Shown piece by piece: positions 25,593-32,927 of a stretch of 64,000 nucleotides of DNA. Source of the DNA: Mycobacterium sp. 852002-10029_SCH5224772. Lineage in GTDB: Bacteria; Actinomycetota; Actinomycetes; Mycobacteriales; Mycobacteriaceae. A program made the translations under genes and the position numbers. Each line of letters opens with the position of its first letter. The stretch's first letter is position 1. The notes below the pieces were generated by a model. The model searched no databases. It saw only the letters and a program-made list of their open reading frames with translations, and was not told the DNA's origin. The DNA lies in NCBI RefSeq assembly GCF_001667315.1, contig NZ_LZHT01000012.1, positions 1 to 64,000 on the forward strand, written 5' to 3'.

Positions 25593-26149
25593 GACGCCAC
25601 CTGCTCTACTGGTGCCAACCTGGATTTGCGCGAGGGCCAGCTCGCGTCCTGCTCGGAGATGACCGTGACCGGCAGCGGCCACGAGATACCGAATTCGGGG
25701 TCGTCCCAGCGGATCCCCTGCTCGTCGGCCATCATGTACTGACCGCTGACGTGAAAGGCGACCTCGGTGTCGTCGACCTGCGTCTGGAAGCCGTGAGCGA
25801 CATACGGCGGCAGGAACAACGTCCGGTGGTCATCGGCGTTCAACTCGACCATCACGTGGTCGCCGTAGGTCAGCGAGTCGGGGCGGACGTCGACGGCGGC
25901 GACGGCGATGGCACCGCGGGTGCAGCGGACCAGGCTGGCCTCGGCGTGGGGCGGCACCCGGCGGTACAGGCCACGCACCGTGCCGCGGGTGTAGTTGAAG
26001 AAGATGTTCGTCTGCGCGACTTCGAAATCCAGCCCGTGGTTGGAGAAGTCGCGCGCGCAAAAAGAACGTGAGGAATACCCGCGGTGATCGCGGCGCAGTT
26101 CCAAGTCGATGATTGTCACCCCGGCGACCTTGGTGGGCGTGTACTTCAC
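25577..26149 (-). CDS. RmlC-like cupin (dTDP-4-dehydrorhamnose 3,5-epimerase family) with altered active site
   Basis: A 190-aa protein from GTG 26149, with AAGGAG 7 nt upstream. The fold signature of RmlC is clear: DHRGYSSRSF near the start, VRGLYRRVPPHAEASLVRC, PPYVAHGFQTQVDDTEVAF and GIRWDDPEFGISWP. The catalytic base of RmlC is the His in RGLHxQ; here position 62 is Tyr (RGLYRR). The EVLYK and DYY segments are also changed (EVAFH, GQYM), while the later Asp (SEQDASWP) remains. True epimerase activity is therefore doubtful; isomerase, hydratase or non-catalytic roles are possible. It heads the minus-strand EPS gene run, 58 bp after the PPE stop. Confidence 0.82.
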   Translation of the reverse strand: MKYTPTKVAGVTIIDLELRRDHRGYSSRSFCARDFSNHGLDFEVAQTNIFFNYTRGTVRGLYRRVPPHAEASLVRCTRGAIAVAAVDVRPDSLTYGDHVMVELNADDHRTLFLPPYVAHGFQTQVDDTEVAFHVSGQYMMADEQGIRWDDPEFGISWPLPVTVISEQDASWPSRKSRLAPVEQVASCVSR

Positions 26150-26207
26150 TTACCGCTCCTTCTCCTGCACCGGGCCGTCACAAATACCTGTTCGCGCACG
26201 GGATCGC

Positions 26208-27419
26208 CTACGCGTATCCGGCGGAGAGCGGCCGGGTCATCACGGTCGGGATCACGCCGTATCGGGGTCCGAGCGACTTGCCCGAGGTGGCTGCGACGCG
26301 GGGCAGCGAGCCCATGACGCTGGGCGGCACATGTGCGCCCGCGAGGTTGATGGCCGGCAACGCCGAAACGGCGCTGTTGGCGGCCGGAATCACGCTCGTC
26401 CAGCTGGCCGGCACCGCCAGATGCCCCAGCGAGGCCGCGCTGCCGAGGCTGCCAAGCACTCCCGATCCGAGCGAGCCCATCGATCCGAGCGCTCCCGCAC
26501 CCGAACTGGCCGCACTCGCCGCTCCCGAGGCAGCGGCCATGACTCCGTCGCCGGCGGCTTTTGCCAAGCCTTGGGCAGTCTGGGCTATGCCGAGGACGGA
26601 GGACATCCCATACAGGGGGGTCGCTGCCGCGGAGAAAGCGCTGGGAATGGCGCCGGGCAGACCCGACGCGAGGCCCGTCATGAGTGATGAGGTGGCCGCG
26701 TCGCTTGCCCCGGCGCCGATGGTGCCCGTCGTCCCGCCGGCATCGGTGACCGTCTCGCCCGCAACGGACATTGGCGAAGAAAGCTGGTTCAGCGTGGTGG
26801 GGACTTTGGACACCACGCTGGCCAGGTTCGCCTGCTCACTTTCCGAGGTCGCCCGTCCAACCGCGGCTGCCTGCTGGGTCACCCCGCTGTCATTGGTCAC
26901 GTTCGGCGCCGGGTTGAAGGGTGTCACCTCGCACGCGGCCGCCGAGCCCGCGGCGTACTCATACATCGCCGCGGCGTCTTGCGCCCACATCTCGCCGTAC
27001 TCGGCTTCCGTGGCCGCGATCGCCGCCGCGTTCTGGCCCAAGAAATTGGTCGCGACCAGCGTCGCGAGCTGTGCCCGGTTGGCGGCGACCGCCGGGGGCG
27101 GGACGGTCATCGCGAAGGCCGCCTCGAAAACCTCCACGGCGAGTCTGGCTTGCCCGGCCGTCTCCGCGGCCCGGGCGGCGGCTCCGGCCACCCACGCCAT
27201 GTATGGCGCGTAGGCGGAGGCCATGGTCAGCGACGAGGGGCCCAACCAACGTCCGGTGGTCAAGCCCGCGATCACTGTCCGGTAGCAACTTGCCGTGGCG
27301 TGCAGTTCGGCGGCCAAGGCGTCCCAGGCCACGCCCGCGGCCATAAGCGAGAAAGGGCCAGGGCCGGCGTACATGCGCGTGGAGTTGATCTCCGGGGGAA
27401 GCGCTCCGAAATCGATCAC
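26208..27419 (-). CDS. PPE family protein (PPE-SVP-like)
   Basis: A 403-aa protein. GTG 27419 follows the stop of the preceding small gene by one base. The N-terminal PPE domain (about residues 1-175) has MIDFGALPPEINSTRM with Pro-Pro-Glu at 8-10, and GRWLGPSS contains the helix-turn WxG-like motif. The C-terminal region is Ala/Gly/Ser-rich, with LAVPASW fitting the GxxSVPxxW signature of the SVP subgroup. PPE proteins are exported by ESX (type VII) systems, normally as heterodimers with a PE protein; no PE gene is adjacent. Read-through into the EPS genes downstream is possible because only 58 bp separates it from the rmlC-like gene. Confidence 0.92.
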   Translation of the reverse strand: MIDFGALPPEINSTRMYAGPGPFSLMAAGVAWDALAAELHATASCYRTVIAGLTTGRWLGPSSLTMASAYAPYMAWVAGAAARAAETAGQARLAVEVFEAAFAMTVPPPAVAANRAQLATLVATNFLGQNAAAIAATEAEYGEMWAQDAAAMYEYAAGSAAACEVTPFNPAPNVTNDSGVTQQAAAVGRATSESEQANLASVVSKVPTTLNQLSSPMSVAGETVTDAGGTTGTIGAGASDAATSSLMTGLASGLPGAIPSAFSAAATPLYGMSSVLGIAQTAQGLAKAAGDGVMAAASGAASAASSGAGALGSMGSLGSGVLGSLGSAASLGHLAVPASWTSVIPAANSAVSALPAINLAGAHVPPSVMGSLPRVAATSGKSLGPRYGVIPTVMTRPLSAGYA

Positions 27420-27420
27420 T

Positions 27421-27687
27421 TCAGGCCCGCCCCGTCTCGAATCGCGTCACTGCCAGCGTCGCGAGCGAAGCACCCGCGACATTCTCCAAGACCAGTGCAG
27501 GCCCGAGCGCCATACCAAAAGTATTGGAAGCTGATGTCATCAGACCAGGGGTCATTGACGCCTGCCTGAAGGCATTTAGTCCCACCTCGTGGAAGCTGGT
27601 GGACCCCAGGAAGGCCGTGGGCCTGCGCACCGTGCCCATGTCCCCTCCCGCCACGCGGCCCGAATAAGGCGTGGTGAGAGGGGACAT
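27421..27687 (-). CDS. Small protein of unknown function, coupled to the PPE gene
   Basis: An 88-aa product beginning MSPLTTPYSGRVAGG. ATG 27687 is preceded by a strong AAGGAG. The stop is one base before the PPE start, so translation is probably coupled. I do not recognise it. It has no Pro-Glu motif near the N-terminus and does not read like a PE protein. The second half is Ala/Thr/Leu-rich and moderately hydrophobic (LGPALVLENVAGASLATLAV). It occupies the position normally taken by a PE partner, so a role as chaperone or export partner is worth considering. Confidence 0.6.
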   Translation of the reverse strand: MSPLTTPYSGRVAGGDMGTVRRPTAFLGSTSFHEVGLNAFRQASMTPGLMTSASNTFGMALGPALVLENVAGASLATLAVTRFETGRA

Positions 27688-27761
27688 GTGCGTTCTCCTT
27701 CGTGCGATACGGACGGTCGAGACGATCCAGGGGCCTAACCAGACTGACGTACGCACAATAG

Positions 27762-27815
27762 CGTATAAAACATACTATAGGTTTGACAACACGCTGTGAC
27801 ATAAACCGTAAGTAT
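27762..27815 (-). promoter_or_regulatory. AT-rich promoter with a long inverted repeat before the PPE operon
   Basis: On the minus strand TTGTCA (27789-27784), a 16-nt spacer and TATACG (27767-27762) form a credible sigma-70 promoter about 75 nt before ATG 27687. An imperfect 13-bp inverted repeat (27772-27784 ATACTATAGGTTT and 27803-27815 AAACCGTAAGTAT, 10 of 13 matching) overlaps it. The stretch is notably AT-rich for this genome. The two ArpA/ScbR-like TetR genes begin 236 bp away on the plus strand and are the obvious candidates to bind here. Confidence 0.5.
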
Positions 27816-27965
27816 TTACACTGGCGTCAACCGGGACAGCCGTATGACTGCTAACCTCAGAAGTGGGCGAGAAATCTTGAGCGACGCGGATGCGTGTTCG
27901 CTCCCAATCCCTGAAGAACCGAGGTATGTGTGCCCTGCATGAGCAAGGCGTCTTTCGACATCAAG

Positions 27966-27983
27966 GCGGGCGGTACCGCCCGC
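27966..27983. promoter_or_regulatory. Perfect 18-bp palindrome upstream of the tandem TetR genes
   Basis: GCGGGCGGTACCGCCCGC is fully self-complementary. It lies 67 bp before the first TetR start, which is suitable for an autoregulatory operator. A 32-codon frame beginning at 27938 (MSKASFDIKAGG) runs through it; its significance is unknown. The rest of the 27816-28050 gap shows nothing convincing. Confidence 0.4.
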
Positions 27984-28050
27984 GGCCTCAGCCTCGGCGG
28001 CGAGACTTGCGCGACAACTCCCGCCGCGGGGAACTGAGCTCTCGATTGCG

Positions 28051-28728
28051 ATGACGACACACTCGACTGACGGACGCGCGGATGCGACCCGGCAACAGAT
28101 TCTGCGGGCCGCGTCGCACCAGTTCGCCCGACGGCCCTACCACGACGTCGGTCTCGACGACATCCTCGCCGAGGCCGAACTGACCAAGGGCGCAATGTAC
28201 TTCCACTTCAAGTCGAAGCACGCCCTGGCGGTCGCCATCATCGAAAGCCAGGTCGAGGACGGCGCGGCCGGCGTGCGTGAGCTGCTGACGCGCGGGCTCT
28301 CGGGCCTCGAGACGCTCATCGACTTCTCGTATCTGATCGCCATCCGGGATATCAAATTGGACCTCGTCAGGTCGGGACTGAATCTGATGGAGTCGGTCGG
28401 CCTGCCCGACGGCAGCCAGGCGAAGTTGTTCGACCGCTGGATCAAAAACTTGGGCAGAGTCGCCGAGCAAGCCAAGGCCGAGGGCGACATCAACGAGCAG
28501 TGCGACCCGCAGGACATCGGCCGCATGATGGTCTCGCTGCACATGGGACTGCGCAAGACCAGCAACCTGGATGACCCGGAGCGCTTCCTGCTCGACCTGG
28601 AGAAGTGCTGGTTGTTGCTGCTCACCGGGATTCTGCAACCCGACCGCAGCGACTATTTCCGCCAATTCCTCAGGCGGCGTGCGGCGCTCGCGGTCAACAC
28701 CGGTTCAGACGATGCCGACTCGCAGTAA
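28051..28728 (+). CDS. TetR-family regulator, ArpA/ScbR-like (first of a tandem pair)
   Basis: A 225-aa protein. The N-terminal helix-turn-helix (about residues 12-58) reads ATRQQILRAASHQFARRPY and LTKGAMYFHFKSKHALAV. The style TKGAxYFHFxSKxxLA is characteristic of gamma-butyrolactone-receptor (ArpA/ScbR) type TetR proteins. The ligand-binding half ends with DRSDYFRQFLRRR, nearly shared with the next gene (LPYFQQFLRREV), so the pair is a tandem duplication. ATG 28051 has only a weak ribosome site. Likely targets are its own palindrome and the PPE-operon promoter. The ligand is unknown; mycobacteria are not established butyrolactone producers. Confidence 0.85.
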   Translation: MTTHSTDGRADATRQQILRAASHQFARRPYHDVGLDDILAEAELTKGAMYFHFKSKHALAVAIIESQVEDGAAGVRELLTRGLSGLETLIDFSYLIAIRDIKLDLVRSGLNLMESVGLPDGSQAKLFDRWIKNLGRVAEQAKAEGDINEQCDPQDIGRMMVSLHMGLRKTSNLDDPERFLLDLEKCWLLLLTGILQPDRSDYFRQFLRRRAALAVNTGSDDADSQ

Positions 28729-28778
28729 GCGCGACGGCAGGCGATCTGTACCGACGAGACCCGGGAGGTGCAGCGGTA

Positions 28779-29489
28779 ATGCCGCGCCAGGTTCGGTCTG
28801 AGGCCACTCGGCGAAAGATTCTCGATTCCGCGATCGAAGTGTTCGGCGAGGTCGGCTATGCGGCCGCCGGATGGAGCACGATCATCGAGCGGACGGGAAT
28901 GACCAAGGGCGCGCTCTATCACCACTTCGACTCGAAAGAATCGTTGGCCTCCAACATCATCGAAGAAGGCTCGGACACGCTGCTCGGCGCTTACCGAAAT
29001 GTCTGCAAGTCGTCATCGCCGGGCCTGGAAAATATTGTGCACGGCTCATTCACGATCGTCGACGTGTTGGGCTCCGACAAAATGGCCCGGGCCGGGGCGC
29101 AATTGGCCACCGCGTTAAGCGGATTCAACGAGGCTGCCTCCCGCTTCTACGCCAACTTGGTGCTGGAGACGGCTCAGGAGGCGCACCGCGCGGTCAAGGA
29201 AGGCGACCTGCGGAGCGACATCGAACCCGACGTGCTCAGCGCGTCGATCGTGGGCACCATCGCCGGGACGCGGTTGATAGCGACCGCGATATCCAGTCAC
29301 GGCAGGATCGGGGACGTCATCGGCGACCCGTTCGCGCGGTTGCATCAGATATGGGAACTGCTGCTCCCCGGCATTGTCTCGGAAGCGTCGCTGCCCTACT
29401 TTCAGCAATTTCTGCGCCGCGAAGTGATGCGGCATACCGGGGCCAACGCTCCCCGTGCCGATGCCGCTGAGGCGCCGGAAACCGATTAA
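28779..29489 (+). CDS. TetR-family regulator, ArpA/ScbR-like (second of a tandem pair)
   Basis: A 236-aa protein from ATG 28779, with GGGAGG 9 nt upstream. The open frame from 28605 overlaps the first TetR gene and its extra part is not coding. The DNA-binding domain has EATRRKILDSAIEVFGEVGY and MTKGALYHHFDSKESLA, closely like streptomycete autoregulator receptors. The effector-binding part runs to SLPYFQQFLRREV and an Ala/Pro-rich tail. It follows the first regulator by 50 bp and precedes the BcsB-like gene by 83 bp, so it may act on that gene. Confidence 0.85.
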   Translation: MPRQVRSEATRRKILDSAIEVFGEVGYAAAGWSTIIERTGMTKGALYHHFDSKESLASNIIEEGSDTLLGAYRNVCKSSSPGLENIVHGSFTIVDVLGSDKMARAGAQLATALSGFNEAASRFYANLVLETAQEAHRAVKEGDLRSDIEPDVLSASIVGTIAGTRLIATAISSHGRIGDVIGDPFARLHQIWELLLPGIVSEASLPYFQQFLRREVMRHTGANAPRADAAEAPETD

Positions 29490-29572
29490 CTTTCGGTGAG
29501 AGCCGTCGCGGGACACCTTTTCGCGGTTGCCGCAGCGGCGTTTGCGTTATTGGGGTTGAAGCGCTTTCAACA

Positions 29573-31609
29573 ATGCATACTGTTGCGGTGACGTTCCGGA
29601 AATCCCTCCGCCGCGCAATTGCGTTGGCCGGTGTCGTCGGTTTCTTGGTGATGAGCGCTCCGGCATCATGGGGTGCGCCCGCCGACCCCACCGCCCCGTC
29701 GGACTCGACGACTACGACGACTACGACGACGACTGCGACCACGACGCTGACGCTGACCGACCTTGGATCCGCGCCCGCGTTGGAGTTCTGGGGCCTGACA
29801 AGCAACCAGCAGCTGAGCCTTCCGGTGCTGCACGGGCTGACGCCGGCGGCGCTGAACGTGACCGCCGAACTACCGATCAATCTTCGGTCCGGGTTGATCA
29901 CCGTGACTCAGGGCGAACGCACGATCGCGAGGCTGAACCTGCCCACCGGTGATCAGGCGCCGCTCGTCATCCCTTTGGCCGGAGCGGACGTGGCCGACAA
30001 CTGGTTGACGGTGACGGTGCATGCGTACCTGGTGCCGTTGGACGGATATTGCTTGTATCAGGAGAGCCCGCTGCGTTTGACCAACGGGTCGGTCAGCTAC
30101 GCCGGGATAGAACTGCCGCCCACCACCGTGGCCCACTTCCTGCCGCCGGTACTGCGGAAGCTGACGATATATCTGCCGCAATCGCCGTCGACAGCCGAGT
30201 CCGACAGCGCAATTCAACTGGCCGCTTCCGCGGCCGCGCATTACGGCAAACAGAACCCCGAGATCGTGGTGGTTCCGTTGCAGGAAGGGCAGTCGGCGCC
30301 CCCGGCGCCCCCGCAATCGCTGGAACGCCAGGTCGTCATCAAAGAGGGACCCGATAACGGCCTTTCCCTGCAGGGCTCCTCGGGTGTGCCGTGGCTGCTG
30401 ATCTCCGGACCCCTCAACCGAACTGACGAATCAGACACGGCTCTGTTATTCAGCGACCTGTCGGAGCTGGCTTTTTCATCCAAGGCCGCGGTGGAATCGC
30501 GGAAGCCCAAAGTGCAATTGCCCGGCGACACCGCCACGCTGCGGGAGCTGGGGCAGTCCTTCGCCAACTCGACTTCTCTGCAACCGCGGGTGTCGATCGG
30601 GCTGGACCAGACCCGGTTTGGCAGATCCGTCCACGCGGTTCGGGTGCACCTGCAAGGTTCTTACACCCCGACTCCCGGCAATATCGGTGGCCGCATCGCC
30701 GCGACAATCGGTCCGGAGACCGTCGACCACTGGCCCACCGACGGCAGCGGAAACATCGACCGCTGGGTCGATGTGCCGGACCGGCTGTTACAGCGCTACA
30801 CCAACCTTGATTTGGTACTCGACGTCGCGAGCAACGTCGGACATTGCGGAGATTTCTACACTGCTGGACCCGGCAACCAGCTGCTCACGTTGAACGTCAA
30901 CGGCGACAGCGTCGTTCAGAGCAGCCCCGCCGCCCCGCCGGTGCCGGACGGCTTCCAATCGGTGCCGCAGACACTGATGCCCCGCGTCCAGGTGGGCATC
31001 GCGGAGCACTCGTTGGTTGACACTGTGCGCGGGCTCGACATCATGGTGGGCCTGCAACGAATGAGCTCGATCCCGATCAGTACCACCGTCACGAGTGTGA
31101 AACAAGCCATCGATTCGTCCGATCCCGCACTGCTGATTGCCGCCGACGGGTGGAACGACTCCGACGTCGCGCTTCCGGTGTCGGCGGGGCCCAGCGGTCC
31201 GATCACCGTCAACGCCGTCGGGCCCGGCGACAAGCCGGCCAAGCTCACGTTGGACCCGGTCCTGCGGTTCGCCTCTCTTCAAACGGTTTTCAACCGCGGC
31301 CGGTCACTGCTGATCGCGACGTCCAATGGAGCACCCGGGCAGCTTGATGAACTCATCAGGTGGCTCAAGAGCGACAACAACAAGCACTGGCAAAGGCTCA
31401 AAGGCGTTGCGGCAGTATCGGTGCCCGGACAGGACCCGGTGACCGTCGATCACCCGCCGTTGGCCGCCGGTGCGGTCGGCGCGGGATCCGGAAGCCATTC
31501 GGACCTCGACTGGCTGTGGTGGTTCGGTGCGGGCTGGGTCGCCGTGGCCATCGTCGGTGCCGGGGTGATCGTGTGGCGCGTCAGGCGCGAATCATGGCGG
31601 CGCCGATAG
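29573..31609 (+). CDS. BcsB-like (cellulose synthase regulatory subunit family) membrane-anchored exported protein
   Basis: A 678-aa protein: signal peptide (about residues 1-35, ending ASWGA), a Thr-rich linker of nine consecutive Thr, a long extracytoplasmic region, and one C-terminal membrane helix (about 650-670) with a short basic tail. The BcsB pattern is seen in LPINLRSGLITVTQGERTIA, the capped beta-sandwich with YLVPLDGYCLYQE, and later LDLVLDVASNVGHCGDFY. BcsB guides a nascent glucan through the periplasm beside the BcsA synthase; no BcsA is encoded in this window. It lies at the metS side of the EPS region, between the TetR pair and a convergent PAS gene. By position it may be the counterpart of M. 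tuberculosis Rv1006, which I cannot verify. Confidence 0.78.
   Translation: MHTVAVTFRKSLRRAIALAGVVGFLVMSAPASWGAPADPTAPSDSTTTTTTTTTATTTLTLTDLGSAPALEFWGLTSNQQLSLPVLHGLTPAALNVTAELPINLRSGLITVTQGERTIARLNLPTGDQAPLVIPLAGADVADNWLTVTVHAYLVPLDGYCLYQESPLRLTNGSVSYAGIELPPTTVAHFLPPVLRKLTIYLPQSPSTAESDSAIQLAASAAAHYGKQNPEIVVVPLQEGQSAPPAPPQSLERQVVIKEGPDNGLSLQGSSGVPWLLISGPLNRTDESDTALLFSDLSELAFSSKAAVESRKPKVQLPGDTATLRELGQSFANSTSLQPRVSIGLDQTRFGRSVHAVRVHLQGSYTPTPGNIGGRIAATIGPETVDHWPTDGSGNIDRWVDVPDRLLQRYTNLDLVLDVASNVGHCGDFYTAGPGNQLLTLNVNGDSVVQSSPAAPPVPDGFQSVPQTLMPRVQVGIAEHSLVDTVRGLDIMVGLQRMSSIPISTTVTSVKQAIDSSDPALLIAADGWNDSDVALPVSAGPSGPITVNAVGPGDKPAKLTLDPVLRFASLQTVFNRGRSLLIATSNGAPGQLDELIRWLKSDNNKHWQRLKGVAAVSVPGQDPVTVDHPPLAAGAVGAGSGSHSDLDWLWWFGAGWVAVAIVGAGVIVWRVRRESWRRR
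29703..29757 (+). repeat. ACG-triplet-rich tract inside the BcsB-like gene
   Basis: A run of mostly ACG/ACT/ACC threonine codons encodes the Thr-rich linker after the signal peptide. It is imperfect. Gain or loss of whole triplets would only change linker length, not frame. It may vary between strains. Confidence 0.6.
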
Positions 31610-31644
31610 AGTTTGACTCCGCGGCGCGCCGCTGAGGGCGCCCG

Positions 31645-32007
31645 CTAGCGCGCTTCTTCCCAGAGCTGCTCGGTCAGATCCTGGAACGCGGCAAGGGCGA
31701 ACTGGTCATCCACCCGCCGCACCGCGGACTTGCTCATCATCGCGCGCACGACCGAGCCGTCCTTATGCGCCAGCTCGACGACCATGTTCGCGAGAGCATG
31801 GACGGTCGCCAGCAGCGATTCCGACGCGGGTGCGTGATGGAAGATCTGTTCGAACCGCAGCGACAGGGTCTCCTCCGGCTCGTAGCCCATCATGTCAGCA
31901 AAAGCGGTGTTGGCGAACAAGATACTGCCATCGTCGCCGATGGCCAGCACCGGAACCGGAATGCGTTCCAGCACCACCAGTGCTGGTAGCTCCTTCAAGG
32001 TCGTCAT
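31645..32007 (-). CDS. PAS-domain protein
   Basis: A 120-aa single PAS domain. ATG 32007 (MTTLKELPALVVLERIPVP) is chosen because the longer frame to 32229 is low-complexity and lacks a ribosome site. Core PAS features are visible: IPVPVLAIGDDGSILFANTAFADMMGYEPEE, a central helix region, and the final strands VDDQFALAAFQDLTEQLWEE. There is no output domain, so it is either a small sensor acting on another protein or a standalone PAS. It is convergent with the BcsB-like gene, 35 bp apart. Confidence 0.8.
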   Translation of the reverse strand: MTTLKELPALVVLERIPVPVLAIGDDGSILFANTAFADMMGYEPEETLSLRFEQIFHHAPASESLLATVHALANMVVELAHKDGSVVRAMMSKSAVRRVDDQFALAAFQDLTEQLWEEAR

Positions 32008-32155
32008 CGGCGATTGGCTCTGTTGCCGGTTCTGGCGTCGGTCCACAGCCCGATTATGGTCTATGGCAGAGGATATGTTGGGCGCTTTCCCCGACGGAGT
32101 TGCCGGTGTCGTTGAACTGGGTTGATCCGCAACCGAATTGTTGGGGTTCCAACCG

Positions 32156-32177
32156 CCGGTCATCGGGCGATGACCGG
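32156..32177. terminator. Hairpin downstream of the TetR gene at 32233-32823
   Basis: CCGGTCATCG (32156-32165) and CGATGACCGG (32168-32177) are perfectly complementary, giving a strong stem with a tight loop. It lies about 55 bp beyond the stop of the minus-strand TetR gene. There is no U-tract, so it may be a mycobacterial non-canonical terminator or an operator. The remaining 32008-32232 gap shows nothing else. Confidence 0.35.
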
Positions 32178-32232
32178 TCTGCTCACTCGGCTTCGGAAAC
32201 CGGCTGGCCGTGGGACGCGTTCGCGGCAAGCC

Positions 32233-32823
32233 TCACGTCATCGGGGTGCTGGTGCCGCATAATCCGTCGATCAGGATGTCGACCCGGGCCGCGTGATGGT
32301 CCGGGCGTAACCGGGCGCTGCGGCCCAGGCTGACCAATCCGTGCAGGGCGGCCCACACCACTTCGGTCAACGTGTCGGGGTCCCGCAGGCCTGCCACCAG
32401 GTCCACCGCCGCGCGCAGTTCGGCGAAGGCCTCGGTCAACTCGGCCGGGGTGTCCGCCGCGGCGAACGGCAGCGTTGTCGCCCGGGTGAACATCGCATCG
32501 AAGAGTGCGGGATTGTCACGAGCGAACGCGATGAACGCGTGGGCAACCTGCGCCAGGGCGGTCCGGCCGTCGGTGGCGCCGCCGCGGGCGGCGCGGAGCG
32601 CGTCCGCGAGTTCACCGAATCCCTCGATGGCCACCGACGCGGTGATGTCTTCCATGCCCGAGAAGTGTTTGTAGAGCACCGGCTGGCTGTATTCGATTTC
32701 GGTGGCCAGCCGACGGGTGGTGACGGCGTCCCAGCCCTCGTCCTCGGCCAGCTTGCGCGCCGTCGCGGTAATCAGCCGGCGACGGGCGGCCCGTTCGCGT
32801 GCCCGGCGGTCTTCGATGGCCAT
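32233..32823 (-). CDS. TetR-family regulator (WHG-domain type)
   Basis: A 196-aa protein. The DNA-binding domain is clear: RRRLITATARKLAEDEGWDAVTTRRLA, then SQPVLYKHFSGMEDI (about residues 15-60). The C-terminal part (about 90-190) is Ala/Leu-rich and contains a tryptophan-Ala-Ala-Leu-His-Gly segment (WAALHGLVSL), the WHG pattern. It diverges from the DUF1772 gene. The intergenic palindrome at 32885-32899 and the TGCTAGCG half-sites nearer its own start are likely operators, so it probably represses both itself and the DUF1772 gene. Confidence 0.87.
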   Translation of the reverse strand: MAIEDRRARERAARRRLITATARKLAEDEGWDAVTTRRLATEIEYSQPVLYKHFSGMEDITASVAIEGFGELADALRAARGGATDGRTALAQVAHAFIAFARDNPALFDAMFTRATTLPFAAADTPAELTEAFAELRAAVDLVAGLRDPDTLTEVVWAALHGLVSLGRSARLRPDHHAARVDILIDGLCGTSTPMT

Positions 32824-32862
32824 CGGGTAATGCTAGCGCCGATACAAGTGCTAGCGCCGCTA

Positions 32863-32899
32863 TTGACACGCCCCGGGGCTGGGGGTTAGCATTGCTAAC
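32863..32899 (+). promoter_or_regulatory. Promoter with overlapping operator for the DUF1772 gene
   Basis: TTGACA (32863-32868), a 17-bp spacer, and TTAGCA (32886-32891) form a strong promoter. GTTAGCA-T-TGCTAAC (32885-32899) is a perfect 7-bp inverted repeat covering the -10. Two direct copies of TGCTAGCGCC (32831-32840, 32849-32858) lie nearer the divergent TetR gene and share the TGCTA core. Repression by that TetR is the natural reading. Confidence 0.65.
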
Positions 32900-32927
32900 A
32901 CCTGCTGGAGACGAGGGAGTGTGCATC

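Noticed and set aside
27421..27687. PE protein
   Set aside because: No Pro-Glu near the N-terminus and no PE-domain helices, although the position before a PPE gene is the usual one for a PE.
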